From Comamonas koreensis (GTDB lineage Bacteria > Pseudomonadota > Gammaproteobacteria > Burkholderiales > Burkholderiaceae_C): a stretch of 64,000 bases of DNA. Both the position numbers and the translations under genes were made by a program. The notes below the pieces were generated by a model. It made no database searches. It was not told the DNA's origin and was given only the letters and a program-made list of their open reading frames with translations. The stretch lies in contig NZ_JAJNCT010000020.1 in assembly GCF_021026195.1 (NCBI RefSeq), positions 332,030 to 396,029 on the forward strand. Reading direction: 5' to 3'. How positions within the stretch are numbered: the first letter of the stretch is position 1; each line of letters opens with the position of its first letter. Shown here piece after piece: positions 1-8,691 of the stretch.

Positions 1-203
1 TGCACGGCCAGGCTGCGCGCCATCACCACCAGGCCCGAGGTGGGCTGGTCCAGCCGGTGCACCACCAGCGCATCCGGCCATTGCAGCTGGGCCCGGGCGC
101 TCAGGCAGTCCTGTTTGTCGTCTCCCCGGCCGGGCACGCACAACAGGCCCGATGGCTTGTTCAGCACCAGCAGGTGCTCGTCGATGTAGTCGGGGATCAG
201 CAT
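1..203 (-). CDS. RluA-family pseudouridine synthase, N-terminal fragment (cut by window edge)
   Basis: Only the first 67 codons lie in the window, reading leftward off the edge. The visible protein starts MLIPDYIDEHLLVLNKPSG and carries HRLDQPTSGL near residue 49. That matches the RluA-family catalytic block HRLDxxTSG, whose Asp attacks the uracil ring during uridine-to-pseudouridine isomerisation in rRNA or tRNA. The start ATG (203-201) lies directly before the conserved first strand (I-D-E-H-L-L-V-L-N-K-P-S-G), so no S4 domain precedes it. This short form resembles RluA/TruC-type enzymes more than RluC/RluD. The exact target RNA cannot be told from this fragment. Confidence 0.85.
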   Translation of the reverse strand, partial: MLIPDYIDEHLLVLNKPSGLLCVPGRGDDKQDCLSARAQLQWPDALVVHRLDQPTSGLVVMARSLAV

Positions 204-470
204 GGCAACAGCGCAAAAAGGCAGCAGGGAAATGCGCCAGATTTTAAGGGCTGCAGCCTAGGTGACAGCGCGCAGTGCGCGTTGCGCGCCGCAGCCTGTA
301 CTGTATGCCTCGTCATAAGCTGCAGGCATTTGCTCATGCAGCCCGCGCGCAGTGCGGGTTGCTACGATGCCCTTTGCCGCGCACAAGCGCTATAAAAACG
401 GATGCATGCCGGTGGTGCCATGCGCAGCATCGCCTGCGTGCGGCCACTGGCCATATCACAAGGAGACCCA

Positions 471-2111
471 ATGCTAGGCCTGATGCAAAAGCAGCAACTG
501 CTGACTTCCAACCTGCTGGAGTTTGCGGAGCGTTACCACCGCGATACCGAAATCGTCTCCCGCCGTGTCGAAGGTGACATCCACCGCTACACCTATGCCG
601 ACTTTGCGCAGCGCTCGCGGCAACTGGCCCAGACCCTGGATGGCATGGGCCTGGCCGCAGGCACGCGCGTGGCGAGCCTGGCCTGGAATGGCTACCGCCA
701 TATGGAGCTGTACTACGGCGTGGGCGGCTCGGGCCGGGTCATCCATACTTTGAACCCCCGCTTGCACCCGGACCAGGTGGTTTGGATCGTCAACCATGCC
801 GAGGACGAGGTGCTGTGCTTTGACAGCTGCTTTCTGCCGATCGTGCAGGCCATCCACGCGCGCTGCCCGACGGTGCGCCAATGGGTGGCGCTGTGCGATG
901 CCGACAAGTTACCCGCCGATGCCGGCATCCCGGGCCTGGTCGCCTACGAGGCCTGGATTGGCGGCGCCGATGGCGCCTACCAGTGGCCCGAGTTTGACGA
1001 AAACACCGCCTGCGGCATGTGCTACACCAGCGGCACCACGGGCAACCCCAAGGCCGTGCTGTACTCGCACCGCAGCACCGTATTGCACGCCTATGGCGCT
1101 TCGCTGCCTGATGTGATGGATATATCCTCGCGCGATGTGGTGCTGCCCGTCGTGCCGATGTTCCACGTCAACGCCTGGGGCCTGCCTTTTTCCGGGCCGC
1201 TCAACGGTGCCAAGCTGGTGTTTCCCGGCCCGGCGCTGGATGGCCCCTCGGTCTATGCGCTGATGGAGGCGGAGAAGGTGACGTTTGCCGCCGGCGTGCC
1301 CACTGTCTGGCAGATGCTGTTGAGCCATGTGCAAAGCCAGGGCCTGCGCTTTGGCAGCCTGCAGCGCACCATCATTGGCGGTTCGGCCTGCCCGCCGGCG
1401 ATGATCAAGACCTTCCAGGACGACTATGGCGTCACCGTGCTGCATGCCTGGGGGATGACCGAGCTCAGCCCGCTGGGAACCGTGTGCACCTTGAAGCACA
1501 AGCACCTGGCGCTGCCGGCTGACACCCAGGCGCAGCTGCTGGCCAAGCAGGGCCGGGTCATCTTTGGCGTGGACATGAAGATCGTCGGCGACGATGGCCT
1601 GGACCAGCCCTGGGACGGCAAGACCTATGGCGACCTGCTGGTGCGAGGCCCCTGGGTGGTGGCCGACTACTACCGCAGCGAGGGCGCGTCGCCGCTGGTG
1701 ACCGATGCGCATGGCCGCGACTGGTTCCCTACCGGTGATGTGGCCACCATCGATGCCGATGGCTTCATGCAGATCACCGACCGCAGCAAGGACGTGATCA
1801 AGTCCGGCGGTGAATGGATCAGCTCCATCGATATCGAGAACATTGCGATGGCCCACCCGGCAGTCGCCATGGCCGCCTGCGTGGGCATGCCCCACCCCAA
1901 GTGGGACGAGCGGCCAGTGGTGTTTGTTGCGCTCAAGAAGGATGCCACCGTCAGCGAAGCAGAGTTGCTGGCCTTCTACCAGGGAAAAATGGCCAAGTGG
2001 CAGATTCCCGATGCGGTGCTGTTTGTCGATGCGATCCCGCTGGGCGCGACCGGCAAGATGCTCAAGACCCGGCTGCGCGAGCAGTTCAAGGACTATGCGC
2101 TGCCGGCCTGA
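471..2111 (+). CDS. Long-chain/medium-chain fatty-acid--CoA ligase (AMP-forming)
   Basis: This is a 546-residue ANL-superfamily adenylating enzyme that activates a carboxylic acid to its acyl-AMP and then acyl-CoA. The AMP-binding P-loop [11 protein letters not shown] begins at residue 185. The [15 protein letters not shown] and [13 protein letters not shown] blocks lie around residues 418-449. The C-terminal catalytic-lysine motif ATGKMLK is near residue 526, so the protein is complete. The chosen ATG at 471 has AAGGAGA six bases upstream. An in-frame ATG at 402 lacks such a site and would add 23 unconserved residues. The gene is followed after 47 bases by an SDR dehydrogenase on the same strand, probably one operon for acyl-CoA catabolism. 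The FadD-like/DMSP-ligase-like subgroup fits best; the acid substrate cannot be read from sequence. Confidence 0.9.
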   Translation: MLGLMQKQQLLTSNLLEFAERYHRDTEIVSRRVEGDIHRYTYADFAQRSRQLAQTLDGMGLAAGTRVASLAWNGYRHMELYYGVGGSGRVIHTLNPRLHPDQVVWIVNHAEDEVLCFDSCFLPIVQAIHARCPTVRQWVALCDADKLPADAGIPGLVAYEAWIGGADGAYQWPEFDENTACGMCYTSGTTGNPKAVLYSHRSTVLHAYGASLPDVMDISSRDVVLPVVPMFHVNAWGLPFSGPLNGAKLVFPGPALDGPSVYALMEAEKVTFAAGVPTVWQMLLSHVQSQGLRFGSLQRTIIGGSACPPAMIKTFQDDYGVTVLHAWGMTELSPLGTVCTLKHKHLALPADTQAQLLAKQGRVIFGVDMKIVGDDGLDQPWDGKTYGDLLVRGPWVVADYYRSEGASPLVTDAHGRDWFPTGDVATIDADGFMQITDRSKDVIKSGGEWISSIDIENIAMAHPAVAMAACVGMPHPKWDERPVVFVALKKDATVSEAELLAFYQGKMAKWQIPDAVLFVDAIPLGATGKMLKTRLREQFKDYALPA

Positions 2112-2158
2112 TGGCCTCCATTTGATCCATTTCTTCAGGCATACCAGGAGGCCTTTGC

Positions 2159-2950
2159 ATGACGCGCAAGATTGGGCAATTATTTGATTTGACCGGCAAG
2201 ACGGCACTGATCACCGGTGGCTCGCGCGGCCTGGGGCTGCAACTGGCCCATGCGCTGGGCGAGGCCGGTGCCAAGGTGGTCGTGACCAGCCGCAAGGCCA
2301 GCGAGCTGGAAGCAGCGGTGGCAGAGCTGGCGGGCGCAGCCATTGATGCGCGCTGGATCGCCGCCGACTGCGCGGTGGACAGCGAAATCGAGCGCCTGGC
2401 GCAAGAGGTGCTGTCGCGTGAGGGCGATGTCGACATCTTGGTCAACAATGCTGGTGCCAGCTGGGGCGCGCCCGCCGAAGACCACCCGGCTGCCGCCTGG
2501 GACAAGGTGATGAACCTGAATGTGCGCGGCTATTTTCTGCTCTCGCAGCAGCTGGCCAAGCGCAGCATGATCCCGCGCCGCCAGGGCGCCATCATCAACC
2601 TGGCCTCGATTGCCGGGCTGGGCGGCAACCCGGCAGCGATGAAGACCATTGCCTACAACACCAGCAAGGGCGCCGTCATCAACTTCACCCGGGCGCTGGC
2701 GGCCGAATGGGGGCATTACGGCATCCGGGTCAATGCGCTGGCGCCGGGTTTTTTCCGCACCAAGATGGCCAATGGCCTGATCGACCAGATCGGCGAGGAT
2801 GCGATGACCGCCGGCGTGCCGCTGGGGCGCCTGGGCGGGGATGATGATTTGAAGGGTGCTGCGGTGCTGCTGGCCAGCGACGCCGGCAAGCACATCACCG
2901 GCCAGTGCCTGGCCGTCGATGGCGGGGTCAGCATCGTCACCGCTGGCTGA
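2159..2950 (+). CDS. SDR-family NAD(P)-dependent oxidoreductase
   Basis: A 263-residue classical short-chain dehydrogenase. The cofactor-binding TGGSRGLG starts at residue 19, NNAG is at 96-99, and the catalytic pair of YxxxK is Y166 and K170 (YNTSK). The C-terminal GQCLAVDGG block is typical of FabG/gluconate 5-dehydrogenase-like members. AGGAG at 2146-2150 sets the ATG at 2159. It lies 47 bases downstream of the acyl-CoA ligase and is probably cotranscribed, so a 3-hydroxyacyl-CoA or related alcohol is a reasonable substrate guess, but that is inference. The next gene is convergent, and a GC-rich hairpin separates them. Confidence 0.88.
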   Translation: MTRKIGQLFDLTGKTALITGGSRGLGLQLAHALGEAGAKVVVTSRKASELEAAVAELAGAAIDARWIAADCAVDSEIERLAQEVLSREGDVDILVNNAGASWGAPAEDHPAAAWDKVMNLNVRGYFLLSQQLAKRSMIPRRQGAIINLASIAGLGGNPAAMKTIAYNTSKGAVINFTRALAAEWGHYGIRVNALAPGFFRTKMANGLIDQIGEDAMTAGVPLGRLGGDDDLKGAAVLLASDAGKHITGQCLAVDGGVSIVTAG

Positions 2951-2977
2951 TTCAGGTTGGCAGAGCGGGTAGATTGA

Positions 2978-3002
2978 CGGGCTGCCTGCACAAGGCAGCC
3001 CG
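2978..3002. terminator. Hairpin between convergent genes, possible bidirectional terminator
   Basis: A 10-bp perfect stem (CGGGCTGCCT / AGGCAGCCCG) with a 5-nt loop lies between the SDR stop and the convergent deacylase stop. No U-tract follows on either strand, so intrinsic termination is uncertain. Confidence 0.45.
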
Positions 3003-3013
3003 CCTTCGCTCGA

Positions 3014-3988
3014 TCAGCTGTGGTCCGTCTGCGCCAGGTAGAACCACTCGCGGTTCACGGCGGCATCGGCCTGCGGGAAGATCACGCAGCCATCGAACGG
3101 CGCCAGAATCTGGCTGCCATCGGCGCGCGTGGCCAGCAGGTCGCCCTTGCGGAATGGGTCAAAGTTCTGCCAGTCCTGTTGCATGCGGTCGTCGGCGCTT
3201 TCGCGCATGAACACCTGCCGCATATGGTGCGTGGTGTACTGGGCAACCGGCTCGACGGTCACATCGGCCATCTCCAGCAGGTTCAGCACGCCGGCGATGC
3301 AGCGGTCGGCGACCTCGATGGCCTGCGGCTCTTCGTGCGAGCCCGATTCCACGGTGATCGCATAGCCGCCCCGGCTGCGCATGAACTCATTGGTGCCGAT
3401 GCCATGCTCGGGGCGAAGCGCGCCGCCGCTCGCCTTCACGGCTTGCTCATAGACCTCCAGCCAGCCTTGCACGATGACGGGCAGGCCCACAGCCTTGGCA
3501 AAGGCCTCTTCCTCTTGCTGGCGCGCAAAAGGCTCCAGCGTGCCGGTGTTGTTGAGCGGGCCGGTCATCGCAAAGGCCCGGCCTTCGCCGCTGTAGGAGT
3601 GCAGATCGAGCAGCGCATCATGGCTCTCCAGCAACGGAGCCAGCGCATTGACCATGTGGTCTTCAAAGTTCTGCGGCTGGGCCTGGGGCACAAAGTTGCG
3701 GTTCAGGTTGCGGTCGCCTTCGCGCTCGTTCTTGATAAAGGCCTTGGGGTTGGCCACGGGCACCATCGTCAGGCGCCCGCGCTTGAGGCGCACCTGACCC
3801 GATTCAAAGCGCTCGATCCAGCGGTGGATCGCATGCGTGCCGCTTTGCTCATTGCCATGCACGGCGCCAAAGATCAACAGGGACGGGCCCGGCACAGCCG
3901 ATGCCCAGCCGTAGCTGCGCAACGCGGCAGGCTGATCGGCAGAGGGGCTGTGGTCCAGTTGGGGGATGTGGAAGCGAGAGACAGTCAT
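3014..3988 (-). CDS. M14/AstE-AspA-family zinc deacylase (succinylglutamate desuccinylase/aspartoacylase-like)
   Basis: A 324-residue carboxypeptidase-fold amidohydrolase. The zinc site is visible as GAVHGNE (H44, E47) and LLDLHSY (H130). The substrate-binding DRNLNRNF lies at 92-99, and the catalytic glutamate is in ITVESGSHEE (E214). Family members hydrolyse N-acyl amino acids or similar amides. The closest named types are AstE and aspartoacylase, but the gene stands alone, with no other arginine-succinylation genes around it, so the substrate is open. The start at 3988 (MTVSRFH) was chosen over an in-frame start 93 bases upstream because the extra residues look unlike protein. It is convergent with the SDR gene. 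Confidence 0.8.
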   Translation of the reverse strand: MTVSRFHIPQLDHSPSADQPAALRSYGWASAVPGPSLLIFGAVHGNEQSGTHAIHRWIERFESGQVRLKRGRLTMVPVANPKAFIKNEREGDRNLNRNFVPQAQPQNFEDHMVNALAPLLESHDALLDLHSYSGEGRAFAMTGPLNNTGTLEPFARQQEEEAFAKAVGLPVIVQGWLEVYEQAVKASGGALRPEHGIGTNEFMRSRGGYAITVESGSHEEPQAIEVADRCIAGVLNLLEMADVTVEPVAQYTTHHMRQVFMRESADDRMQQDWQNFDPFRKGDLLATRADGSQILAPFDGCVIFPQADAAVNREWFYLAQTDHS

Positions 3989-4124
3989 TGCAGTTTTCCG
4001 GTGTGATGGCATGCCAGCCCGGGCCACTGCATCACAAGCCTTGCATCCCGCCGGGGACTGTCGCACCAGAGCAGGGCGCAAGGTTTATACCCACAACTGT
4101 GGGGCAGGGGGCGGCGTGTGCCAT

Positions 4125-4146
4125 TGGCACCTGCTAGCAGGTGCCA
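4125..4146. repeat. Perfect 22-bp palindrome
   Basis: TGGCACCTGCT followed by its exact reverse complement AGCAGGTGCCA, centred on CTAG between 4135 and 4136. It lies 137 bases upstream of the leftward deacylase start and 165 bases downstream of trmB. It could be a dimeric-regulator operator or a cruciform-type repeat. No second copy was noticed in the window. Confidence 0.7.
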
Positions 4147-4247
4147 GCAGCCATACTACCGCATCGGGCGCTGCAGGCAGCCGATTCTGCTATCAATTTT
4201 GATACGCTAAGCAACTGTTACCTGGCCGGCTCTGTGCCCGGGGCAGC

Positions 4248-4279
4248 CAAAAACGAGAAAGGCTGCCGAGGCAGCCTTT
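4248..4279 (-). terminator. Rho-independent terminator of trmB
   Basis: Nine-base-pair stem AAAGGCTGC / GCAGCCTTT (4258-4266 with 4271-4279) and a CGAG loop. Read on the minus strand it is followed by TCTCGTTTTT, a U-rich run, 31 bases after the trmB stop. Confidence 0.85.
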
Positions 4280-4310
4280 GCGGGAATGTGGGCCATTTAG
4301 CCCAGCACGC

Positions 4311-5090
4311 TTATGCGGCGCGGGTGAACACCAGATCCCAGACACCATGGCCCAGACGCAGTCCCCGGTTTTCGAACTTGGTCAGTGGACGGTACTCGGG
4401 CTGCGGCGCGTAGCCGTCGGCGGTGTTCTTCAGGTCGGGGTTGGCCGACAGCACTTCGAGCATCTGCTCGGCATAGGGCTGCCAGTCGGTCGCGCAGTGG
4501 ATATAGCCACCGGGCTTCAAGTGGGCCACCAGCTGGGCCACAAAGGGCGACTGGATCAGGCGGCGCTTGTTGTGCTTTTTCTTGTGCCAGGGATCGGGGA
4601 AGAACACATGGATGCCGTCCAGCGAGCCTGGCTGCAGCATGTTCTCCAGCACTTCCACGGCATCGTGCTGGAAGATGCGGATATTGGTGATGTCCTGCTC
4701 GCCAATACGCTTGAGCAGTGCGCCCACGCCCGGCTCATGCACTTCGCAGCACAGGAAATTGTCTTCCGGGCGAACGCGGGCGATGTGCGCCGTGGCCTCG
4801 CCCATGCCAAAGCCGATTTCCAGAATCACCTTGGCCTGGCGGCCAAACGCCGCTTCGGCATTGAAAGCCTCACCGGTGTAGGGCAGCACATAGCGGGTGC
4901 CCAGCGTTTCAAAGGCCTTGGCCTGGCCGGTGGTGGTGCGGCCCGCACGGCGCACATAGGAGCGGATGGTCTTGGGATGGGCGACATCCGCAGGCGCATG
5001 GCCGGGGGCACTGCTGGCATCGCGTGCGTTGGTGATGATGGGCTCGGGCACGGGGCCGGCAGCAGGCGTCGAAGAAGATTGCATGGTCAT
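4311..5090 (-). CDS. trmB: tRNA (guanine-N7-)-methyltransferase
   Basis: A 259-residue Rossmann methyltransferase that makes m7G46 in tRNA variable loops using S-adenosylmethionine. The SAM-binding EIGFGMGEA is at residues 91-99. The TrmB signature [15 protein letters not shown] is at 163-177, containing the conserved PDPW and basic tRNA-contact residues. The first 40 residues are a low-complexity Ala/Pro/Ser leader not typical of the E. coli protein. Two closely spaced ATGs (5090 and 5084) are possible starts and neither has a strong Shine-Dalgarno. An upstream in-frame start at 5201 is rejected as unconserved. A clear terminator follows. The acyl-CoA dehydrogenase homologue is divergent on the other side. 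Confidence 0.93.
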   Translation of the reverse strand: MTMQSSSTPAAGPVPEPIITNARDASSAPGHAPADVAHPKTIRSYVRRAGRTTTGQAKAFETLGTRYVLPYTGEAFNAEAAFGRQAKVILEIGFGMGEATAHIARVRPEDNFLCCEVHEPGVGALLKRIGEQDITNIRIFQHDAVEVLENMLQPGSLDGIHVFFPDPWHKKKHNKRRLIQSPFVAQLVAHLKPGGYIHCATDWQPYAEQMLEVLSANPDLKNTADGYAPQPEYRPLTKFENRGLRLGHGVWDLVFTRAA

Positions 5091-5403
5091 GGAGGTGCCG
5101 CTCAGCACAAGCGGCAGGGTGGCGCTTGCCCGGCAAGGGGCGCTCGGCCGCGTCAAAAAAGGGGCTATTGTAGATTTTTCCGGTTCGCAGTTGCAAAACA
5201 TTGGGCAATCGCTGTGCGTGCTGGCTGCCCGCTAGCGGCAAAGTCGCTGCCTATAATGCCCTTTTCAATCTCAAGTCTGTCGTGATTGCAGGTCTGTATG
5301 CGACAGGAAACTCTGGTGGCGGCTCGTGGCTTGCACTATGCGGCCATGCTCGCCCCATGGGTTCCGGTATGGGCCTGCCAGTTGCGCCAGCATCCGGAGC
5401 AGC

Positions 5404-6516
5404 ATGGACATTCTTTCGTCGTTGGAGCCGATCGTGCGCGACCTCATCGCGCCGGCTGCCGCGCATACCGATAGCCAGGCGGTCTATCCGCGCCAGGCGC
5501 TGCAGGCCTTGGGCAGCCAGGGGCTGCTGGGCCTGATCAGCGCCGCTGATGTGGGCGGCATGGGCGCAGGCCTGCCCGAAGCGGTACAGGTTGTGGAGCG
5601 CATTGCCCAGGACTGCCCCTGCACGGCCATGGTGCTGACCATGCACTACTGCGGTGTGGCCCTGATCGAGCCTTTTGCTGCCGAAGACACCCGCCGCGCC
5701 ATTGCACAGGGCCGTCACATCACCACCCTGGCGGTGTCGGAGACCGGCTCGCGCAGCCATATCTGGGCGCCAACGGGTACTGCCGCAGCGCAGGGCCCGA
5801 GCGCGGTGCTGCTCAATGCCCACAAAAGCATGATTACCTCGGCCGGGGAGGCCGATTCCTATGTCTGGATCTCGCGGGCGAGCACCGGTGAGGGCAATAC
5901 GCTGTGGCTGGTGGACAGCTGCCTGCCCGGGCTGCAGATTCCCGCGCGCTTTGATGGCATGGGGCTGCGCGGCAATGCCTCGTCTCCGATCATCGCCCAG
6001 GATGTGGCTGTGCCGCTGTCCTGCCGTTTGGGCGAGGATGGCCAGGGCGAAGACGTCAAAGCCCGCTACCTGATGCCGTATTTTCCGACCTTGATCGCCA
6101 CCACGTCGGTTGGCCTGATGCAAGGCGTGCTGCGCCGCGCGCTGCAGCATGTGGCCCACACCCGCTTTGCCGAAAACGGCAGCGGCCTGGCCGACCTGCC
6201 CACCATCCGCGCCTACCTGGCCAAGGCCCAGCTCAAGGCCGACCAGGCCCGCCTGCTGCGCGATGACGCCGTGCAGGCGGTGCTGGCCGGGCGCCCCGAT
6301 GCCAAGACCCGGCTGCTGCAATGCAAGGCCGCTGCGGCCGAGGCGGCGCTGGAGGTGAGCGATACGGCCATGCGTGTCTGCGGTGGCGCCGCCTTCCGCA
6401 AGGACCTGGGCATTGAGCGGCTGTTCCGCGATGCCCGCGCGGCCTCGGTGATGGCCCCCACCACCGATGTGATCTATGACCTGCTGGGCAAGGCGCTGTG
6501 CGACGCTGCAGCCTGA
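5404..6516 (+). CDS. Acyl-CoA dehydrogenase-family flavoprotein
   Basis: A 370-residue member of the acyl-CoA dehydrogenase superfamily. The N-terminal helical domain starts LEPIVRDLIAP. The middle portion includes TMHYCGVALIEPF and TLAVSETGSRSHIW, the region that packs on FAD. The C-terminal helical part has ALEVSDTAMRVCGGAAF, typical of the family's CoA/FAD-contact end. The usual catalytic glutamate could not be placed with certainty, so it may instead be a flavin-dependent monooxygenase of the DszC/SfnB branch. CGGAG upstream supports the ATG at 5404 over an in-frame start 78 bases earlier. It is the first of three same-strand genes (37-base and 5-base gaps) with a PhnD-type binding protein and a diiron protein, most likely an operon. 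Confidence 0.82.
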   Translation: MDILSSLEPIVRDLIAPAAAHTDSQAVYPRQALQALGSQGLLGLISAADVGGMGAGLPEAVQVVERIAQDCPCTAMVLTMHYCGVALIEPFAAEDTRRAIAQGRHITTLAVSETGSRSHIWAPTGTAAAQGPSAVLLNAHKSMITSAGEADSYVWISRASTGEGNTLWLVDSCLPGLQIPARFDGMGLRGNASSPIIAQDVAVPLSCRLGEDGQGEDVKARYLMPYFPTLIATTSVGLMQGVLRRALQHVAHTRFAENGSGLADLPTIRAYLAKAQLKADQARLLRDDAVQAVLAGRPDAKTRLLQCKAAAAEAALEVSDTAMRVCGGAAFRKDLGIERLFRDARAASVMAPTTDVIYDLLGKALCDAAA

Positions 6517-6553
6517 GCCACCGTAACCAACCCAACCGGAGAGACATGCACCC

Positions 6554-7420
6554 ATGACCGCTTCCTACACCACCCTCAAGATGGGCGCCGTGGCCTATGC
6601 GCCCAAGGTCATCACCATCTGGGAGGGCTTCAAGGCCCACTTCATCGAGCAAGGCCTGTACTTTGACTATGTGCTGTATTCCAACTACGAGTCGCTGACC
6701 GAGGCGCTGATGGATGGCACGGTGCAACTGGCCTGGAACTCGCCGCTGGCCTTTGTGCGCGCCGAGTTGATGGCGCGAGCCGCCGGCCAGCAGGTGCGGT
6801 CCATCGCAATGCGCGACACCGACATGGATGTGCAGTCGCTGCTGGTGGTGCGCGCAGACAGCCCGGCCCAGACCCTGGCCGACCTGCGTGGCCAGACCCT
6901 GGGCTTTGGCGCAATAGATTCGCCCCAGGCCACGCTGATCCCGCTGGACCACCTGCGCCAACAGGGCATGCTGGCCGGCCGGGATTTTCAGGCGCGCCGC
7001 TTTGATGTGCTGGGCGGCAAGCATGGCGACCATATCGGTGGCGAGCGCCTGGCGGCCAAGGCCATGGTGGCGGGAGACATTGCGGCATCCTGGATGGTTG
7101 CCAAGAACTACCTGGCCTTTGCCGCCGAAGGCACCTTGCCCGCAGGCGCCACACGCGTGCTCGACACCTCGCAGCCTTTTGACCACTGCAATATGACCGC
7201 CGGGCCCAGCATCAGCGCTGCCGATGCGGCGCGCTTTACCGAGATCCTGCTGGCCATGTCCTGGGACGACCCGCTGATCCGCCCCTTGCTGGAGTTGGAA
7301 GGCCTCAAGGTCTGGCACCCTGGCCGGGCTTCGGGCTATGTGCCCTTGGCCCGTGCGGTGCGCGATGAGCGCTTCTACGATGACGCGGGCCGCATCCTGG
7401 CGGCCGACTACCGGTATTGA
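6554..7420 (+). CDS. PhnD-like periplasmic-binding-fold protein without a signal peptide
   Basis: A 288-residue protein of the PhnD/type 2 periplasmic-binding fold. Matching pattern blocks are NYESLTEALMDGTVQLAWNSPLAF (about 35-58) and LADLRGQTLGFGAIDSPQATL (about 111-131). It begins directly with MTASYTTLKMGAVAYAPKV and has no hydrophobic leader or lipobox, so it should stay in the cytoplasm. No permease or ATPase gene is nearby. A leaderless binding-protein fold next to oxidoreductases recalls enzymes that reuse this fold, such as THI5-, MqnA/D- or dihydroxyphthalate-decarboxylase-type proteins. This is an analogy, not an assignment. The acyl-CoA dehydrogenase homologue lies 37 bases upstream and the diiron protein 5 bases downstream. 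Function unknown. Confidence 0.7.
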   Translation: MTASYTTLKMGAVAYAPKVITIWEGFKAHFIEQGLYFDYVLYSNYESLTEALMDGTVQLAWNSPLAFVRAELMARAAGQQVRSIAMRDTDMDVQSLLVVRADSPAQTLADLRGQTLGFGAIDSPQATLIPLDHLRQQGMLAGRDFQARRFDVLGGKHGDHIGGERLAAKAMVAGDIAASWMVAKNYLAFAAEGTLPAGATRVLDTSQPFDHCNMTAGPSISAADAARFTEILLAMSWDDPLIRPLLELEGLKVWHPGRASGYVPLARAVRDERFYDDAGRILAADYRY

Positions 7421-7425
7421 CACCC

Positions 7426-8691
7426 ATGGAAAAACCGCCCGCAGCCCCCAGCAGCTCTGGCAGCCCAGGCCAGGCCGAGCCCGCCCGCCTGCCACTGGTG
7501 GATCTGGGCCGGCTGGGCTTTGATGCTGGAGCGCACCTGCTGGTCAAGCATGGCCTGGCGGCCGTGGCTGTGGGCGAGTCCATCCGGGTCAGCGGCCAGG
7601 CGCCGGGCTGGCAGGCGCAGTTGGCCGCCTGGTGCCAGGCCCAGGGCCATGCGCTGCAAACACCGACCGGCTGGCTGCGGCAGCCGGCCTTGCTGGTGCG
7701 GCGTGGCAGTGCGCAAGCCGGCCGCTGGCGCCATGCGGCGGTGGCAGGCCATAGCGATGCCAGCCAGCCCGGTGCCGTGGCGGCACAGGCCGACCCGGCC
7801 TGGGGCTTGGCAGCGCGTGGTGCCGCAGTGGAGGCCGGGGCACCGGCCTTTGCCTTTCGCCTGCAGGAAAAGGCCGAGTTCTGGACCGACCAGGCTGGGG
7901 ACCTGTATGCCCAGGCCGTGGCTGCGCAGTGGAATGCCGACACGGACATCGACTGGGCACAAGCACCTGAGCCAGCAGCGGTGATCGAGGACGCCATCGT
8001 CCAGGTGATGACCTATATGGTCGAGAACGAGAATGCGGCGCTGATTGTGCCGGCGCGGTTCTTGGGCGAGCTGCACCCGCATTACCGCGAGCTGCAGGCG
8101 GCGCTGGCGATCCAGGTGGCCGACGAGGCCCGCCATATCGATGTGTTCACCCGCCGCATTCGCCGCCATGGGCGTGAACCGGCGCTCTCCACCGCAGGCG
8201 GCCAGGCATCGCTGCAAAGCTTGCTGGCGGAAAAGGATTTTTCAGTGGCGGGCTTTTTGCTGTCGGTGCTGGGTGAGGGCAGCTTTGTCAACCTGCTGCA
8301 GTTTTTGCAGACCTATGCGCCCGATCCGCTGACCCGGCAGATCTGCCGCCTGGCAGCCCGCGATGAGGCACGCCATGTGGCGCTGGGCATGTCGCACCTG
8401 CTGCACCGCCTGAAGCTAGAGCCGGACTTTCGCCACCGGCTGGCCCAGGCGGTGGAGGCGCGCCACGATGCCTTGGCTGGCACATCAGGCTTGAATGAAG
8501 AGGTGTTCGATGCGCTCATCCTGGTGGGCGCCGGGGCCTTGTCCGCCGATGCGCTGGCGCTGGGCAGCCAGCGCGTGCAGCAGCTGATGCAGGACATGGC
8601 CGATGGCCGCTATACCAAGCTGGTGCGGCTGGGTTTTGAACGTGGCCATGCGCAGGAACTGGCCTCCTTGCACACGCGCAATTTCATGTAG
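7426..8691 (+). CDS. Ferritin-like diiron protein with an N-terminal TusA-like region
   Basis: A 421-residue two-part protein. Residues about 200-317 carry two ferritin-like Glu-x(~30)-DEARH repeats: E200/E202 with DEARH at 233-237, and E284 with DEARH at 313-317. These supply the carboxylate and histidine ligands of a diiron centre. Residues about 22-77 follow the spacing of TusA sulfur carriers (VDLGRLGF...LLVKHGL...VGESIRV...AAWCQAQGHAL), but the TusA catalytic CP motif is replaced by FD. The middle region is Ala/Gln-rich. ATG 7426 is preferred over an overlapping TTG at 7417. The gene sits 5 bases after the PhnD-like gene and overlaps the convergent gluQ by 8 bases at the 3' ends. An oxygen-activating role is inferred from the diiron ligands; the substrate is unknown. 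Confidence 0.75.
   Translation: MEKPPAAPSSSGSPGQAEPARLPLVDLGRLGFDAGAHLLVKHGLAAVAVGESIRVSGQAPGWQAQLAAWCQAQGHALQTPTGWLRQPALLVRRGSAQAGRWRHAAVAGHSDASQPGAVAAQADPAWGLAARGAAVEAGAPAFAFRLQEKAEFWTDQAGDLYAQAVAAQWNADTDIDWAQAPEPAAVIEDAIVQVMTYMVENENAALIVPARFLGELHPHYRELQAALAIQVADEARHIDVFTRRIRRHGREPALSTAGGQASLQSLLAEKDFSVAGFLLSVLGEGSFVNLLQFLQTYAPDPLTRQICRLAARDEARHVALGMSHLLHRLKLEPDFRHRLAQAVEARHDALAGTSGLNEEVFDALILVGAGALSADALALGSQRVQQLMQDMADGRYTKLVRLGFERGHAQELASLHTRNFM

Larger units (their letters stand above)
3989..4310. other. Intergenic region, 322 bp, upstream of the deacylase and downstream of trmB
   Basis: No gene is visible. The stretch holds, in order, CCACA-AC-TGTGG (4091-4102), the perfect 22-bp palindrome at 4125-4146, a small palindrome TATCAATTTTGATA (4191-4204), and the trmB terminator (4248-4279). 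It must contain the promoter of the leftward deacylase gene. Confidence 0.7.

Noticed and set aside
909-2207. 432-codon minus-strand frame opposite the acyl-CoA ligase
   Set aside because: Antisense to intact adenylation motifs.
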